Shown here in pieces: positions 21,914 to 33,258 of a stretch of 64,000 nt of DNA. The notes under the pieces were generated by a model that made no database searches, was not told where the DNA came from, and saw only the letters and a list, made by a program, of their open reading frames with translations. The DNA is from Reticulitermes speratus (Eukaryota > Arthropoda > Insecta > Blattodea > Rhinotermitidae). The DNA lies in NCBI GenBank assembly GCA_021186555.1, contig JAJKFL010000011.1, forward strand, positions 7,216,001 through 7,280,000, given 5' to 3'. A program made the translations under genes and the position numbers. Position 1 is the stretch's first letter; each line of letters begins with the position of its first letter.

Positions 21914-22308
21914 AGATCCCATCTGCACAGCGGCGGAAGCCTTAAATTACGATGACAAAAGAATATTTGCGGTTGCAACAATTACCCAATTGTTAGGGAC
22001 TCAAGAAAATTCGCATTTTAAACTCTCAGATAATTGTCAAGTAAATGTCTGTACTAATTCACAGTTGAACTGATAACGGACAAAATATAGTGCAATAATT
22101 TAAGAAGACGAGGAGTTGCTACAATATTTCAGCACTGTTCACCCTTCGTAACATCAGGACATCAAACTTACGGATTTACTTCAGGACTTCTGCTCCAACC
22201 TTTCCGTCGCGTTCATTTGTCAGGACTCACCTAGAACAAATTTAAAATGAAGTAAGAATTTTTGAAGTAACATCTTACTTTGACAGCTACACACAATGTT
22301 ACAGTCTA

Positions 22309-22990
22309 CAACTTCAAACCATCCGTTCTACAGCACTCTGTCCGTTAACACACCATCCGTTCTACAGCACTGTCCGTTAACACACCATCCGTTCTACAGC
22401 ACTCTGCCGTTAACACACCATCCGTTCTACAGCACTCTGTCCGTTAACACACCATCCGTTCTACAGCACTCTGCTGGTTAACACACCATCCGTTCTACAG
22501 CACTGCCCGTTAACACACCATCCGTTCTACAGCACTCTGCCCGTTAACACACCATCCGTTCTACAGCACTCTGCCCGTTAACACACCATCCGTTCTACAG
22601 CACTCTGCCCGTTAACACACCATCCGTTCTACAGCACTCTGCCCGTTAACACACTATCCGTTCTACATCACTGCCCGTTACTCAACACACCATCCGTTCT
22701 ACAGCACTCTGACCGTTAACACACCTTCCGTTCTACAGCAATCTGTCCGTTACCCAACACACCATCCGTTCTACAGCAATCTGTCCGTTACCCAACACAC
22801 CATCCGTTCTACATCACTGCCCGTTACTGAACACACCATCCGTTCTACAGCAATCTGTCCGTTACCCAACACACCATCCGTTCTACAGCACTCTGCCCGT
22901 TACCCAACACACCATCCGTTCTACAGCACTCTGCCCGTTACCCAACACACCATCCGTTCTACAGCACTCTGCCCGTTACCCAACACACCC
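22309..22990 (+). repeat. 34-bp minisatellite, about 19 copies
   Basis: Tandem array with core ACACCATCCGTTCTACAGCA followed by CTCTGCCCGTTA. The basic unit is 34 bp. In the right half, units gain ACCC and become 38 bp (CCGTTACCCAACACACC), and some units have CATCACTG instead of CAGCACTCTG. The orderly shift from 34- to 38-bp units suggests expansion in two phases. A 61-codon frame over the left part is a by-product. Confidence 0.92.
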
Positions 22991-23857
22991 ACCTCTAAAG
23001 TACTGCGTTCTTAAACGCCAATAATGTAGGCCTATACAGCCGTTCACTGGTACTAAGGACAGGGATACACACATTAAAATTCGAAGTGGTTTTCAAGTAA
23101 CTTACTCTACTACAAAAATCCGGGGAAGAGTTTTTAATGCCACAATACACGACGTCCACGTTGTTGCAGGAGGGAAGGGGGGGGGGGAATTCATATTAGC
23201 TATGCCATGTCGGAAAAGAGGAAGTCCTACAGGAAGCAACGGTATAGTTAGGGGCCTTCATGAATCGAATGAGGTATTATGCCCGCAGGGACAGGAGGGG
23301 ACGGAGACGGGGAATTGATGACTAAGAGAGACGGATAAAGGTAACAAATGCAATAACAATTCTTATTGTGCAACCTGTTTCAGCTGGGTCTACTGGTAGG
23401 ACAGTACGTGTGCGAGCGCATGATTCACAAGAATATGAAACTCGTGACTGAACGAGGAAGAACAACGCGCGCAACAAGGACAGCGGCAGGCCATTCCTGA
23501 TAAAGACGTGCCACGACTGTACGGCTACATGCCGCAATCTTATGCAAACCTGCCAAGCCGTCGTGATGTGTGGCCAGGTCTCGTTATTTGCTTTTGCGAA
23601 CGCTAACATAGATGCATCATGCAACAAACAGATTTCCGTGGAAGAAACTGCACTTGAAAAGACTGAAAAATGCAAGTGCTGACTTTCGCATTTGTTTTAC
23701 TGGTAATTCATCCACAACGATCGAACCTTCGTTCACAGCTACACAACATATGGTACAACCGGAGGCGTACGTACTTGGGGCTTCCACAAAACTAATCACG
23801 TGACATCCGCGTCTTCCAGCGGAACAATAATCAGATAACAATACATATCACTCATAT
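22991..23857. other. No gene recognised
   Basis: A 117-codon minus-strand frame (23322-23675) has no recognisable domain and no supporting context. A run of ten G occurs near 23179. Confidence 0.4.
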
Positions 23858-24145
23858 ACAGTCGGTATAGATGCTACACTACGGGCTGGACGATCCCAGG
23901 TTCGTACCCCAATAGAGAAAATATATTTTCCTCCTCTACAAAATATCCACAACGGCTCTGGGGCCCACACAGCCTCCTATTCACGGAGTACCGGAGTTCT
24001 TTCCCGGAGGTAAAGCAGCCTGAGGCACGAAGATGACCACTCACCTCCAACTAGTGCCGACATTAAAGAATGAGTGGAGATGTACTTCTTCTACTCCCAT
24101 ATATGCCTTTATGGCGTGGATAGGCACAACTTTACTTCTACCTTA
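23858..24145 (+). mobile_element. SINE-1, diverged copy
   Basis: Keeps ACAGTCGGTATAG, GGGCTGGACGATCCCAGG, CTCTGGGGCCCACACAGCC, GGAGGTAAAGCAGCC, CACTCACCTCCAACTAGTGC and the tail AACTTTACTTCTACC. The B box is damaged (GGTTCGTACCCC). Confidence 0.75.
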
Positions 24146-24709
24146 CAAAAACTGCGGGCTGCAAATCGTTTGTCGTAATATCGGCTATTTTAAACACAAA
24201 GGTCACCGTGTACCTATTCGAAAGACATCTGCGTTATTTCTGATGACGATATGACAGAAGACTACAGAGGATACGTCAGCGACGAGGCACTTGCACAATA
24301 CAACAATTGGTAAGATAATATGAAAGTCTGCCATCACGAAGTGGACATCAATACTGAAGCAAAAAGGCTTCACATGCTAAACGGCTATTGGGGGGGAAAA
24401 TCAAGTCACTCTTGGCAAGCGACAGCCTTCAGCGTTCTACGGAAGACCAAATACTGAATCCCAAGCATTTGAATCAATCAGCAGAGGGACTTCAATGGAG
24501 CTGCACTCTGCTATACAACTAACGATGATCGCGCAATTAACCAAACAGCGTTAAACCGCATGTTGGATGGCAAGCAGTGACTGCTCTGTCTAGCACATGC
24601 TTTATTCCTGAATCGCCAAGGTAACTTCAAACAAAGGAGTTTTATTTTGCTTCCGGCAGTTCTGGTGTAATCGTTTTGAACAAATACGCAGCGGTAAGAG
24701 AGAATAATA

Positions 24710-24969
24710 GCCGATCCCGTTGGCCGCGCGGTCAAAGGCATAGGTTTGCGGCAGCGCGATTTCTGGGATTGCGGGTTCGAATCCCGCTGAGCGCATGGTT
24801 GTTCGTCTCGTGTTTGTTGTGTGTCGTGTAGGTAGCGGCCTCTGCGACGAGCTGATCACTCATTTAGAGTCCTACCGTGTGTGTGTGTCTACTTGCGTGT
24901 GATCCAGAAACCTCAACAATGGGGCAGCCTAAGCCCTATTTGGGCTGTTGTGCCACAGAAAAAAAAAAC
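24710..24969 (+). mobile_element. SINE-2
   Basis: Plus-strand copy with head GGCCGCGCGGTCAAAGGCAT, B box GGGTTCGAATCCC, body (GTTTGTTGTGTGTCGTGTAG, GACGAGCTGATCACTC) and A-rich tail after GGGCTGTTGTGCCACAG. It stands opposite another SINE-2 at 25103-25361. Confidence 0.85.
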
Positions 24970-25102
24970 AGAAAATATATTACTGTAAGTGCTTTTCTGG
25001 CTGCTTTTATCTACTTCGCATTTCTCATACTTTCCTAGTGCCCACTTTTCCACATACAAACATCCCAGTAGAATAAAATTATGCAACTGATACTACCAGC
25101 TA

Positions 25103-25361
25103 TTTTTTTCCTGTGGCGTAACAGCCGTATTCGGGCCTAGGCATCCTCATTATCGAGGTTTCATGGTCACACACATTTGAGACACACCAGTCGGTAGGAC
25201 TCCTCTGTACGAAGGATCGGCCCGTCGCAGAGACCTCTACCTGACGACACAAAACACTCACGACAGACATCCATGCCCCCCCCCCCCCCCGGTGGGATTT
25301 GAACCCGCAATCCCAGCATGCGAGCGGCAGCAGACCTACGCCTTAGACCGTAAGGCCACAT
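25103..25361 (-). mobile_element. SINE-2, with perfect target duplication
   Basis: Minus-strand copy. ATACTACCAGCTA occurs at 25090-25102 and 25362-25374, a perfect 13-bp duplication. The head reads TGGCCTTACGGTCTAAGGCG on the minus strand, and a run of C at about 25276-25289 interrupts the body next to the B box. With the copy at 24710 it forms an inverted SINE pair about 133 bp apart. Confidence 0.9.
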
Positions 25362-25623
25362 ATACTACCAGCTAATGCAGTCTTACCGGAACGCTTGACC
25401 GACGTGGCATGAACTGCCCACACATTCACCTCGCGGACACCAGCACGCAGAACTCGATTTTTTATTAGACCCGTTTCCGTCACCATCGTCAAATCTAAAA
25501 GGCGTTTTGTACAGCGGAAAACGAGCCCTCTACTATCATTTTCTACCCTGACATCGCAGGGCGAGAAGGGGTTTAAAAAAAGTAAAAAATTTCTATCGCA
25601 TCGCAAATATTTCTACTGGTAGT

Positions 25624-25769
25624 CAAACCCCGATACAGTGCGACCCTCACTTAGCGATCATTAACATCTGCGAACAGAAACTCCTACTATGCAGTATTTT
25701 GATATACTGTCACCCTTAACATACCGTCACAAACTGCGGTTAACAAACAATGGCGCTATATCTGGGTTC
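25624..25769. mobile_element. Small MITE, CAAACCCCGATACAG ends
   Basis: The left end CAAACCCCGATACAGTGCGA and the inverted right end GAACCCAGATATAGCGCCA are imperfect inverted copies. The internal block CTACTATGCAGTATTTTGAT is shared with 37818-37946, where the matching stretch is TATTATTCAGTATTTCGATT. I assign the two to one family of about 130-145 bp without a superfamily. Confidence 0.65.
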
Positions 25770-28700
25770 AATAATATATGAAACACTTAACATTTACTGT
25801 TAAACTTACGTTTACAGCCGTATGAAGCGCTATCGTCAAGTTCACGACTCCAAACCGTTCCGGCCACACAGTGTGGTGAAAAACAAGTACTTCGAAAGAG
25901 TATCAAATTATACACGCCTACCAAAACGAGATCACGTTATCAGTTAAACACAACTACATATTCTTAGAAAAACGCTATGGAAATTCTTCATACAGTGAAA
26001 AGGGGAGTATTACTGAATATTCACAAACATTTACGTTTATAAAGAACACACGATCAGAAAATCAAATCAATGACAAATACACAACCAAAACCAATATTTT
26101 ATTTGATGCGACAATTCTAAATACCAATGACAGAGGGAATTCACAGCAATAACCCCGTCCATCAACTTGACCGTGAATTCAGTTCTAGGTTGACTAGTGC
26201 AAGAAGCAGTAAATAACGCCGAGATACAGAACCACGACAGTCAAGTCCAATCATTTGTTACACGGATATGTTATAAAAAAGTAACTGTAAATTGGAAATA
26301 TCAAGAAATTAACAATACACTTAGAATAATCAGATATAAAAATGTAATTCGTTTCATATCACCCATTTAGTGTCCCGTATTTTGAGGTGGCCCTTGCATT
26401 TTTGAAAATTTGTGGACACATGGTTAGGACATTTGTATTTTATACAGACTTAATTAAACACATTTCATACATAAACACCGTACAGGCTTAGACCTATAGT
26501 AAATATGTACACATTCATTGAAGATTCAGCAGCAATCATACCATCTATAATGCAGAACGAATCACACAGTGTTATGACATTGATCAATGTTCACTAATTG
26601 TGTACAACGGTTACAACTATCATTTACCACAAGCTGGGCAGCCCCCCCCCCCCCCAATAATTATTCTCAGCCAATCGTTTTCCTTTCTTGACGGAACACA
26701 AATCTTCCATTACCCATCGAACATTTAACGTAACCTGCCCAGGGAAGACTCAGCTATTTACAACTGCATATCCACTGAACCACATTCCACCACAGCATAC
26801 ATAAATGTGAATTACCCATTAATTGTAGCTGCAAATACACTGAACCCCTATTCCACCACATAATCAAAAACAGTAAGAGGAAAAAGGAAGTGACTTATCA
26901 CTATACCGGGAAATAACAGAGGCTTGCCAAGCGGAAACGCCAAAACAAGCTATCCATGCCACAGACGATGCAACAGGACTGTTTGCCACACATGCACAAC
27001 CATGCAACGCACTACAATCGAAACAGAGATTTAAATCACAAATAGGCCTACTCAAGACCATCCACATAAATGGAAGTTTCATCAAATCAAACGCTGTAAA
27101 ACTGAATTTGAGGTTCAAAATACATTTAAAATATATAATACAAATGTCCTCAGTCACTGGCAATCGCTCGAATTAAGAAAAAAAAAATTGAAACCAAAAT
27201 CCGAGCTCTCAGAATCATAATTAAGCAATTTTTATGTAGGATTAAAATGAAGTTAATTCTAAAATTATTTTCAAGATCACTGCTTGGTGTGATAAACGTT
27301 AACACGAAAACTTCAGCAACTTGCAGATTTAAGACACCCTCAATCTACGAATATTACGACCCCAACCGGGAAACACAACGAGCTGTTTACACCTACACTT
27401 TCGAGTATCAGTAACTTTGATTCTTTCGAAGTCAGAAATAGCAAACTCTAGCCCAGCCCTCTTGCATGCGACCCGCGATCCAGTATACTTGTGGTGTTCC
27501 TTGTACAAACTGCATCAAATGAAGGCACAGTGCACAGGCCAAGTCGTCCATCTGACTTCACGATTCAAATCAGAAATTATTTAACGCATTTCGACGATGT
27601 ATGGTTCTCTTAAACGTTCCTAAAACGAATTTCATATTGGTCTGCATACGTTCGCCATGATACGGCACTTAAAAGTTACATGGCACACCGTCAGTTGTCA
27701 TAAAGACCCAGACCCCGTAACTTGTATTAGCCCTTCGAGGTCTAAATTATTCTTGTGAATTCCAACACTCTTCAAACTTCAAAAGCCGCCACTAAATAAC
27801 AACTCAGGTAAAACCAACATGTCGATATAAGCTCGGCGTTGGACCTGGTACAGAGTACAGAGTTGTCGAGCCGAACTCGACACTGGACCGATAAAGGTTA
27901 AATTAAATACAAGTACACTCTCGATCATGCACAAGGGACCTCTCACGTTCTCACACGCAAATTTAGTCTCAAATATCCACAATAAACTACAATCTCACAA
28001 CCTAAACGAAAAATGCGTTTCGAAAGCACTCCGAGCAACAACGGAACCTGAAATGGGACATCAAGCGAAACCTGTTCAGAACGGAATAGAAATAATGCAA
28101 AATCGTTAAGGAAACGCCACAGTACTGTCTTACGAACTGAGACAGTCGGAATCAAACTAGAGTGAGCCCGTCTTAAACGGAACCTGAGCATGACGGGAAA
28201 CTGTGTTTAGAGGAAAACTTTAAGTCCCGTGGATCTGCCTGCAACGGAAGAGAATTTGGTCCTTTCCGATTCCGTCATAGGCAGGATTCACCGTATTACT
28301 TTTACAGTGACTCCCTCAGAGGTCCCTGGCGTCACCGCGTGTGAAATCTGCTGCTCAAATACCGGACCTGTGGCGGTCTCTCTTATATAACAAGATAACA
28401 TATATGAGAAGTCTGTACTGATATACTGCGACAACCACCACGGAACACAATCCAAATGCCCTTCAAACCCATGGAAGTTGCCGCAGAATAAAATCGGTGC
28501 CGGTTTTGTTATGAAACCATTTCTCTACTCACCCACCAAACACACCTATATTTTTGGACACCTCCACTTCGCTGCAGCAGACTATAGGCCCTATTCGTTG
28601 CTTAGAAGCGTACGGTCAACTAAGTCATGCACGTCAAACTCGCTGGTGTTTCAGTTGCGATAAGCTGAGAGATCCGAGGTTAAGCCGACACATTTTAAAA

Positions 28701-28785
28701 ATTCACAGAGGAGCACTAGTAGTAAAATATAAAAATACTACAACACACCATATATACCTCAAATAATTAATTTCAAATCCAAAAC
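25770..28785. other. 3-kb stretch without recognised gene
   Basis: AT-rich, with a C run at 26641-26655. No repeat family from elsewhere in the window is visible. Frames of up to 99 codons (for example 26864-27163 on the minus strand) show no domain. It could be intron or intergenic DNA of a neighbouring gene, but I see no exon signature. Confidence 0.4.
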
Positions 28786-29314
28786 CAACAAGACAGGCAA
28801 TGTACGTATAGCGTATCACTGGGGCGCGTTCGCGTAACCATTGTTGCCGTGGAAAAGCAATAAGTATTACATATTCTGAATGTGTGTCTGTAGCCTTAGT
28901 TATCCGGCATGCAAAGCGCATGCGCCGTGTTGTATTGTCATCTGTGACCTGTCAGGCTCTACCATATTTTTCCACATATCTCATAAACGGCACGATTTTC
29001 AGAAAAAAAGTTATTGAACATTAAATGTGTGTTTTGATTTTCTCTACAACTTCTATCTGAAACATTTCTCATTCTGAGAAGAACTGCGCGAGATATTATC
29101 ATAAATATACAAACGTTTTCATGTAAAGTACCAGTAATTCTAGTCATACTTTAATGAAACTTGAATTTTCTTGACAGTTTTTTAAAATACTCAAATATCA
29201 AATTCTACGAAAATCCGTCCTGTGGCAGCCGAGTTGTTCCATGAAGACAGACGGACGGACGGACAGACAAGACTAAGCTAATAGTCGCTTTTCGCAATTT
29301 TGCAAACGCGCCTT
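28786..29314 (+). mobile_element. GCGTTCGC repeat, full-length copy
   Basis: Runs from AACAAGACAGGCAATGTACG through GGGGCGCGTTCGCGTAACCA, the central GCGCATGCGCCG, and GGACGGACGGACAGAC, to CAATTTTGCAAACGCGCCTT. It is close to the copy at 17104 over its whole length. Confidence 0.87.
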
Positions 29315-31584
29315 AAAAAGTCTTAAATTAGATTATGCAATCGGGTAATATTCTAATACCTCACTTCCAATCAGAAGAGTTTCCAGGAACTTGACACCTT
29401 TAAGTATTTGCGCTTAGCTTATTTACAGTGAGGCGTAAATTTTCGCGCTGTTGCTACTTTAACTGTAGATGACAAATGTGCATCTCATAATCATGCTCTC
29501 TTATATCTCGTCCTTCGTTTCACGAGCGACAACAATTGCAAACATACATACATACATGCTACATAAAAAGTTTGCACGGCAGCTTCAAATTCTTAAAAAG
29601 TGTCGCAAGAGGCCAAAAAAAAATTGAAACGGGCCACATTCGCAGCGGGCCGCCAGTTTGACAGGCATGAATCAGGCAAATGTTTTTCACACTGTGTTCA
29701 AATTCTCAGGTAAGTGTCAGCTAGTTCCTGCAACCACCAAAGTTAACGCATGTGCAGCATCCGGCGGTTCCTCTGCACTGCGCATTGTACTTCAAATACG
29801 GGCATTAAGACCGGGTGAAAAAAAAAAACTGGGTTCCGCAGGATACAGCAGAGTTCACTGGTCTAACTGAGAATAACGCAAAGAATAATCAAAACATTTA
29901 GAATTCAGCTTGCCACCGGAAATAACAAGCGGAAACGCATTTTCCTGTTGTGTCCGTTGTGACCTTGCGCACATCGGACACAAATCTACGCTTCAAAAGG
30001 TAGAATCACGCAGCACCAACCATTTCCCCTTGAATTCAATTAAACATACTCCATATCGAACAGAGTTGTAGGGTCTTTCCTATTATAAGGCCACCACTGT
30101 TGCTGTACGAGAGGGGCTTAGGTTAGAAGTTACGCTAGTCTCTCTCTGTCAAGCGCGTTTCCCTCCCTCCTTACGAGAGAAGGGTTTAGGTTAGACATCA
30201 GGCTAGTCTCTTTGTCACAACATGCCCCACTGTGGCCAAAACAGGAGCGGTAGGGTTATGACAGGAAAGATACAAGTTGGGCATCTTCGTTGAGGTCTAT
30301 ATTTTGTTATGTGACAGGTTTTTGTACAATCAGTTGTGTGTAATAAAATACAATTATCTGTTTCATCCAGCATAAGGCAAACAGGCCTATCAGACGAATA
30401 CAAATATTCGCCACATTAACTGTTAATGAAAATCCGTCAATAGCAAATTTGCATCATCGGTCGTTTTTGGTGATAAAACATGCTGGCAGACATTCCCATT
30501 ATGCTTCAGTGCACAACGCTTCATCATGATAATACTGGTGATAAGTGCTACTGCGACAAGTACACACTGTCGGCATCTGTTGCTTACAGCAGCACAGTAC
30601 AGAGATCGTGTCGCGAAAAACACGCGTTCGGGGCGGATCGAGGTCGGTCGTGGGTACAATGCCTACCGTCGTTACACACAAAGATATTTAGGATTAAGCA
30701 ATCCACAGTGACAGTTAAAAAAATGATGACAAAAACATCAGAAAATGGGAATCTTGAGTGCAAAAAATAATAGGTCAAGTGACAGTAAAGGCAGGCCTGC
30801 TAAGGCCATCGAAGAAAAATGGCAAAGAAACAGAAAGCACAGGTCAAGGGACAGGAATCTTGCGATGTCACTACAGATATCATCTAGCGAAGAATGGAGG
30901 CTACAGGCAGAACCAGAAAACATGATTACCGAAGAACACGAAGTGTGTCAGAGACATCATCCTTCATGTTGATCTAGAAGGCGTGTAAGTAGGTTGAAGT
31001 TCTTCGCCAGATGATGGATGAAAGGCGAAACGCTCTGTTTCTTCTGCTATATATCGAGGCGATGTATAATAATACAAGCGTTAAACAAAATGTAAGGATG
31101 AGCGGGAAATTGATGGACGGGGTTAGCAGCAGTGGCCTACACACAGTTCCTATCCCATGCCGGTATGGAAACATTCTATACATACGCGATATATTGAGCA
31201 AACTTACATTTCTTCCTTTTGTTTTTTATTCTTGGAAGCAATACACAACACCAATAGCTACCACGTGGTTTAGTACACGCAGACATCGTCAGCTAAGTTG
31301 AAACAATAGACCTACAGGCCTGTGCCCAATTATATCAAAAACCTGCATACTTTTCAAAATATCTAAACCTTACAATTCGCCCAGCAGGCAAGTGTTCCAC
31401 GACAAAAGTTACTGGTGCCGCAATCTTGACTCTTCTAATGGCTGAAATATAAAGCACGAATAGGGGCCACGCCAAAGGTATGGCGTTCATACCTAGTTTC
31501 AAGAAACTGGACCAATTGCTTCAAAATGTATTAGTGGAATACATGGCATACTCAGATACAGGGCTACCACAAGCTTAACATTCC
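29315..31584. other. No gene recognised; minor repeats
   Basis: GCGGGCCGCCAGTTTGACAG near 29645 resembles the 3' end of a CAGTGTTTCTC-type hAT element, but no left end was found. At about 30105-30215 a ~65-bp unit (TTAGGTTAGA...GCTAGTCTCT) occurs twice in diverged form. A frame at 30745-30972 has a run that might be another LINE tail, but it is too weak to call. Confidence 0.4.
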
Positions 31585-31594
31585 CTATTAAATA

Positions 31595-31813
31595 ACAGGT
31601 AAAGCTGTTCCTCTCCACGCCATGACTGCACACAGTGACAGTGGGTACAGCGCCATTTATTCTTAACCCCGGGTAAAGAACCCCGGCTACCCGTTGCATA
31701 AGAGCCGGTCTGGACGTTTTGAAGAACAGAAAATCTCTTGCCCCTGTCGGGGGGTTCGAACGCCGGGCTGTCCAACCCGTAGCCTAGTCTCTATACCGAC
31801 TAAACCACTGCAT
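31595..31813 (-). mobile_element. SINE-1, diverged copy with target duplication
   Basis: Minus-strand copy that keeps GTCTGGACG, the AAAATCTCTTGCCCCTG block, B box GGCGTTCGAACCCCC and A-box side TCGGTATAGAGAC. CTATTAAATA flanks it at 31585-31594 and 31814-31823 (10 bp, perfect). The 3' half is heavily diverged. Confidence 0.78.
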
Positions 31814-32154
31814 CTATTAAATAGCGCAAGCAGGTAAGCCCGTGAATGTAACTGGAAAATCTTAAACACGTGAAGCTTACAATCAGTTCTATTATCCGTG
31901 GTTTTACAACTGCGCTAGCATCCACGCAGCACACAAACTCTCACGGACGGCACGACATCCCACAGCTACGGCACACTCCTTTGAAGTTTAAATTCTTGCC
32001 CATTTAATTAAAACACTAAACAAAGGTACAAAGCGTTTTATTTTTGATATCAGAATATACCCTGACTTCAACGGAATTTTTCATAAATTCGGATTCGGTC
32101 CCCGACTAGACTCAACAAAAAATCAGCAACAGAAGACAGTACCTACAACGAAAA

Positions 32155-32213
32155 TTAATCTCCTGATAATGAGAATTAAAGCCAGCTCCCGAAACGTCGT
32201 GTAGCGCGACATG
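32155..32213 (+). other. Degenerate hammerhead-like motif
   Basis: CCTGATAATGAGAA is followed by CTCCCGAAACGTCGTGTAG. The core box is CTGATAA (G to A at the sixth core position, expected to inactivate), while GAAACGTC is intact. Stem II is poorly paired. Confidence 0.45.
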
Positions 32214-32600
32214 AAATATACCTAACGCAACGGAGAACACCAAACAACGTACTGTACCTATGTCTTTCTACCCGCTGTACAATAGTACAATATCAGTACA
32301 GTACTACCCTCTCAGTATTGGGCCGGTCCCATGCGTTGTATGCACGTCAAAGGATTAGTCGAAATGATGCGCATGTATAAAGACACCGAAGACATAATTT
32401 CACGTTATAACCACCAAATTCAAGTAGGTAATTTTATATTATTAGTTCCGTGCCTTGTAACTTTAACTATCCACATACACCAACTCAGATTATCTTTCTT
32501 TTTGTTTATATAAGTTTCTATACAATTCATACTTCCTGTCACTGTGTTACAAATTACTGATTAGCTATACAGCACACAGCTGTTCGTTGTGTGTCTGTTT

Positions 32601-32652
32601 TAAGCCTTAAAGGCTGCGGTGCGTCTTTAGCATCTGCTGCGAGGCCCTTCAA
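32601..32652 (+). mobile_element. SINE-5, 3'-end fragment
   Basis: TAAGCCTTAAAGGCTGCGGT, GCGTCTTTAGCATCTGCTGC and GAGGCCCTTCAA match the 3' part of the element at 52955. The tRNA-like head is absent. A head-less tail may come either from strong 5' truncation or from the LINE whose 3' end the SINE borrowed. Confidence 0.65.
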
Positions 32653-33005
32653 TATACACATACATGTGTATGTTTCTTCATACATAGTACTTTTTTTAAT
32701 TCTTTGTTTCATCTATATTTTATTTCTGCACTTTCGTGTTTATGCCTTGATAAATATTTCCATTTATACTTTAACATGTATATATTTAGGCGCCAATTCA
32801 TTTTACGTATCTTATTCAACAAAATGGCAGCACTGGTTTTAAAAGCTTTTACCTCGTGTGCTTGTAGTTTTAGATTGTTGATGCTTGTTCAGCATTTACA
32901 AATCTAATAATATTACTCGTTGCGTAAATTGTGACTATAATCATCCATATACACCAACAAAATGCACACAATTTATATAAAATCACTGATCAACCATATA
33001 CATGG

Positions 33006-33054
33006 ACTCTCCTACATGTTTCAGCGATTAATCGAGATCCTCAGGGAGACAATA
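33006..33054 (-). ncRNA. Hammerhead-like ribozyme motif (left arm)
   Basis: Minus-strand order: TCTCC, CTGAGGA, T, then CTCGATTAATCGCT as a short self-complementary stem II, GAAA, CATGTA, GGAGA. TCTCC pairs with GGAGA as stem I. The CTGAGGA box, GAAA and GUA triplet are all intact. The extra U before stem II is again present. The copy in the right arm is more decayed. Confidence 0.6.
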
Positions 33055-33258
33055 CAAAGGAACATAAAATTAATACATCCAGTTTGCATATGCAATGTTA
33101 AAAATAAATAATGGCAGTACAAACCACTGTCCTACACAAAACACAGCATAGCACAGGGACTTGACCTTTCTGGATCGACACTTTCGATCTAGATGTTTGC
33201 ATATGGCCACATACAATATATATATACAGTGAATTCTATTCAAGAATATGGCCGCATC

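Larger units (their letters stand above)
31824..32941. other. No gene recognised; two small repeat remnants
   Basis: Apart from a hammerhead-like remnant at 32155-32213 and a SINE-5 3' fragment at 32601-32652, this AT-rich stretch shows nothing nameable. Confidence 0.45.

Noticed and set aside
30745-30972. Another LINE C-terminal tail
   Set aside because: The frame has a GRP-like and a W-rich stretch, but the order and spacing do not clearly match the tails seen at 9391, 60809 or 61554.
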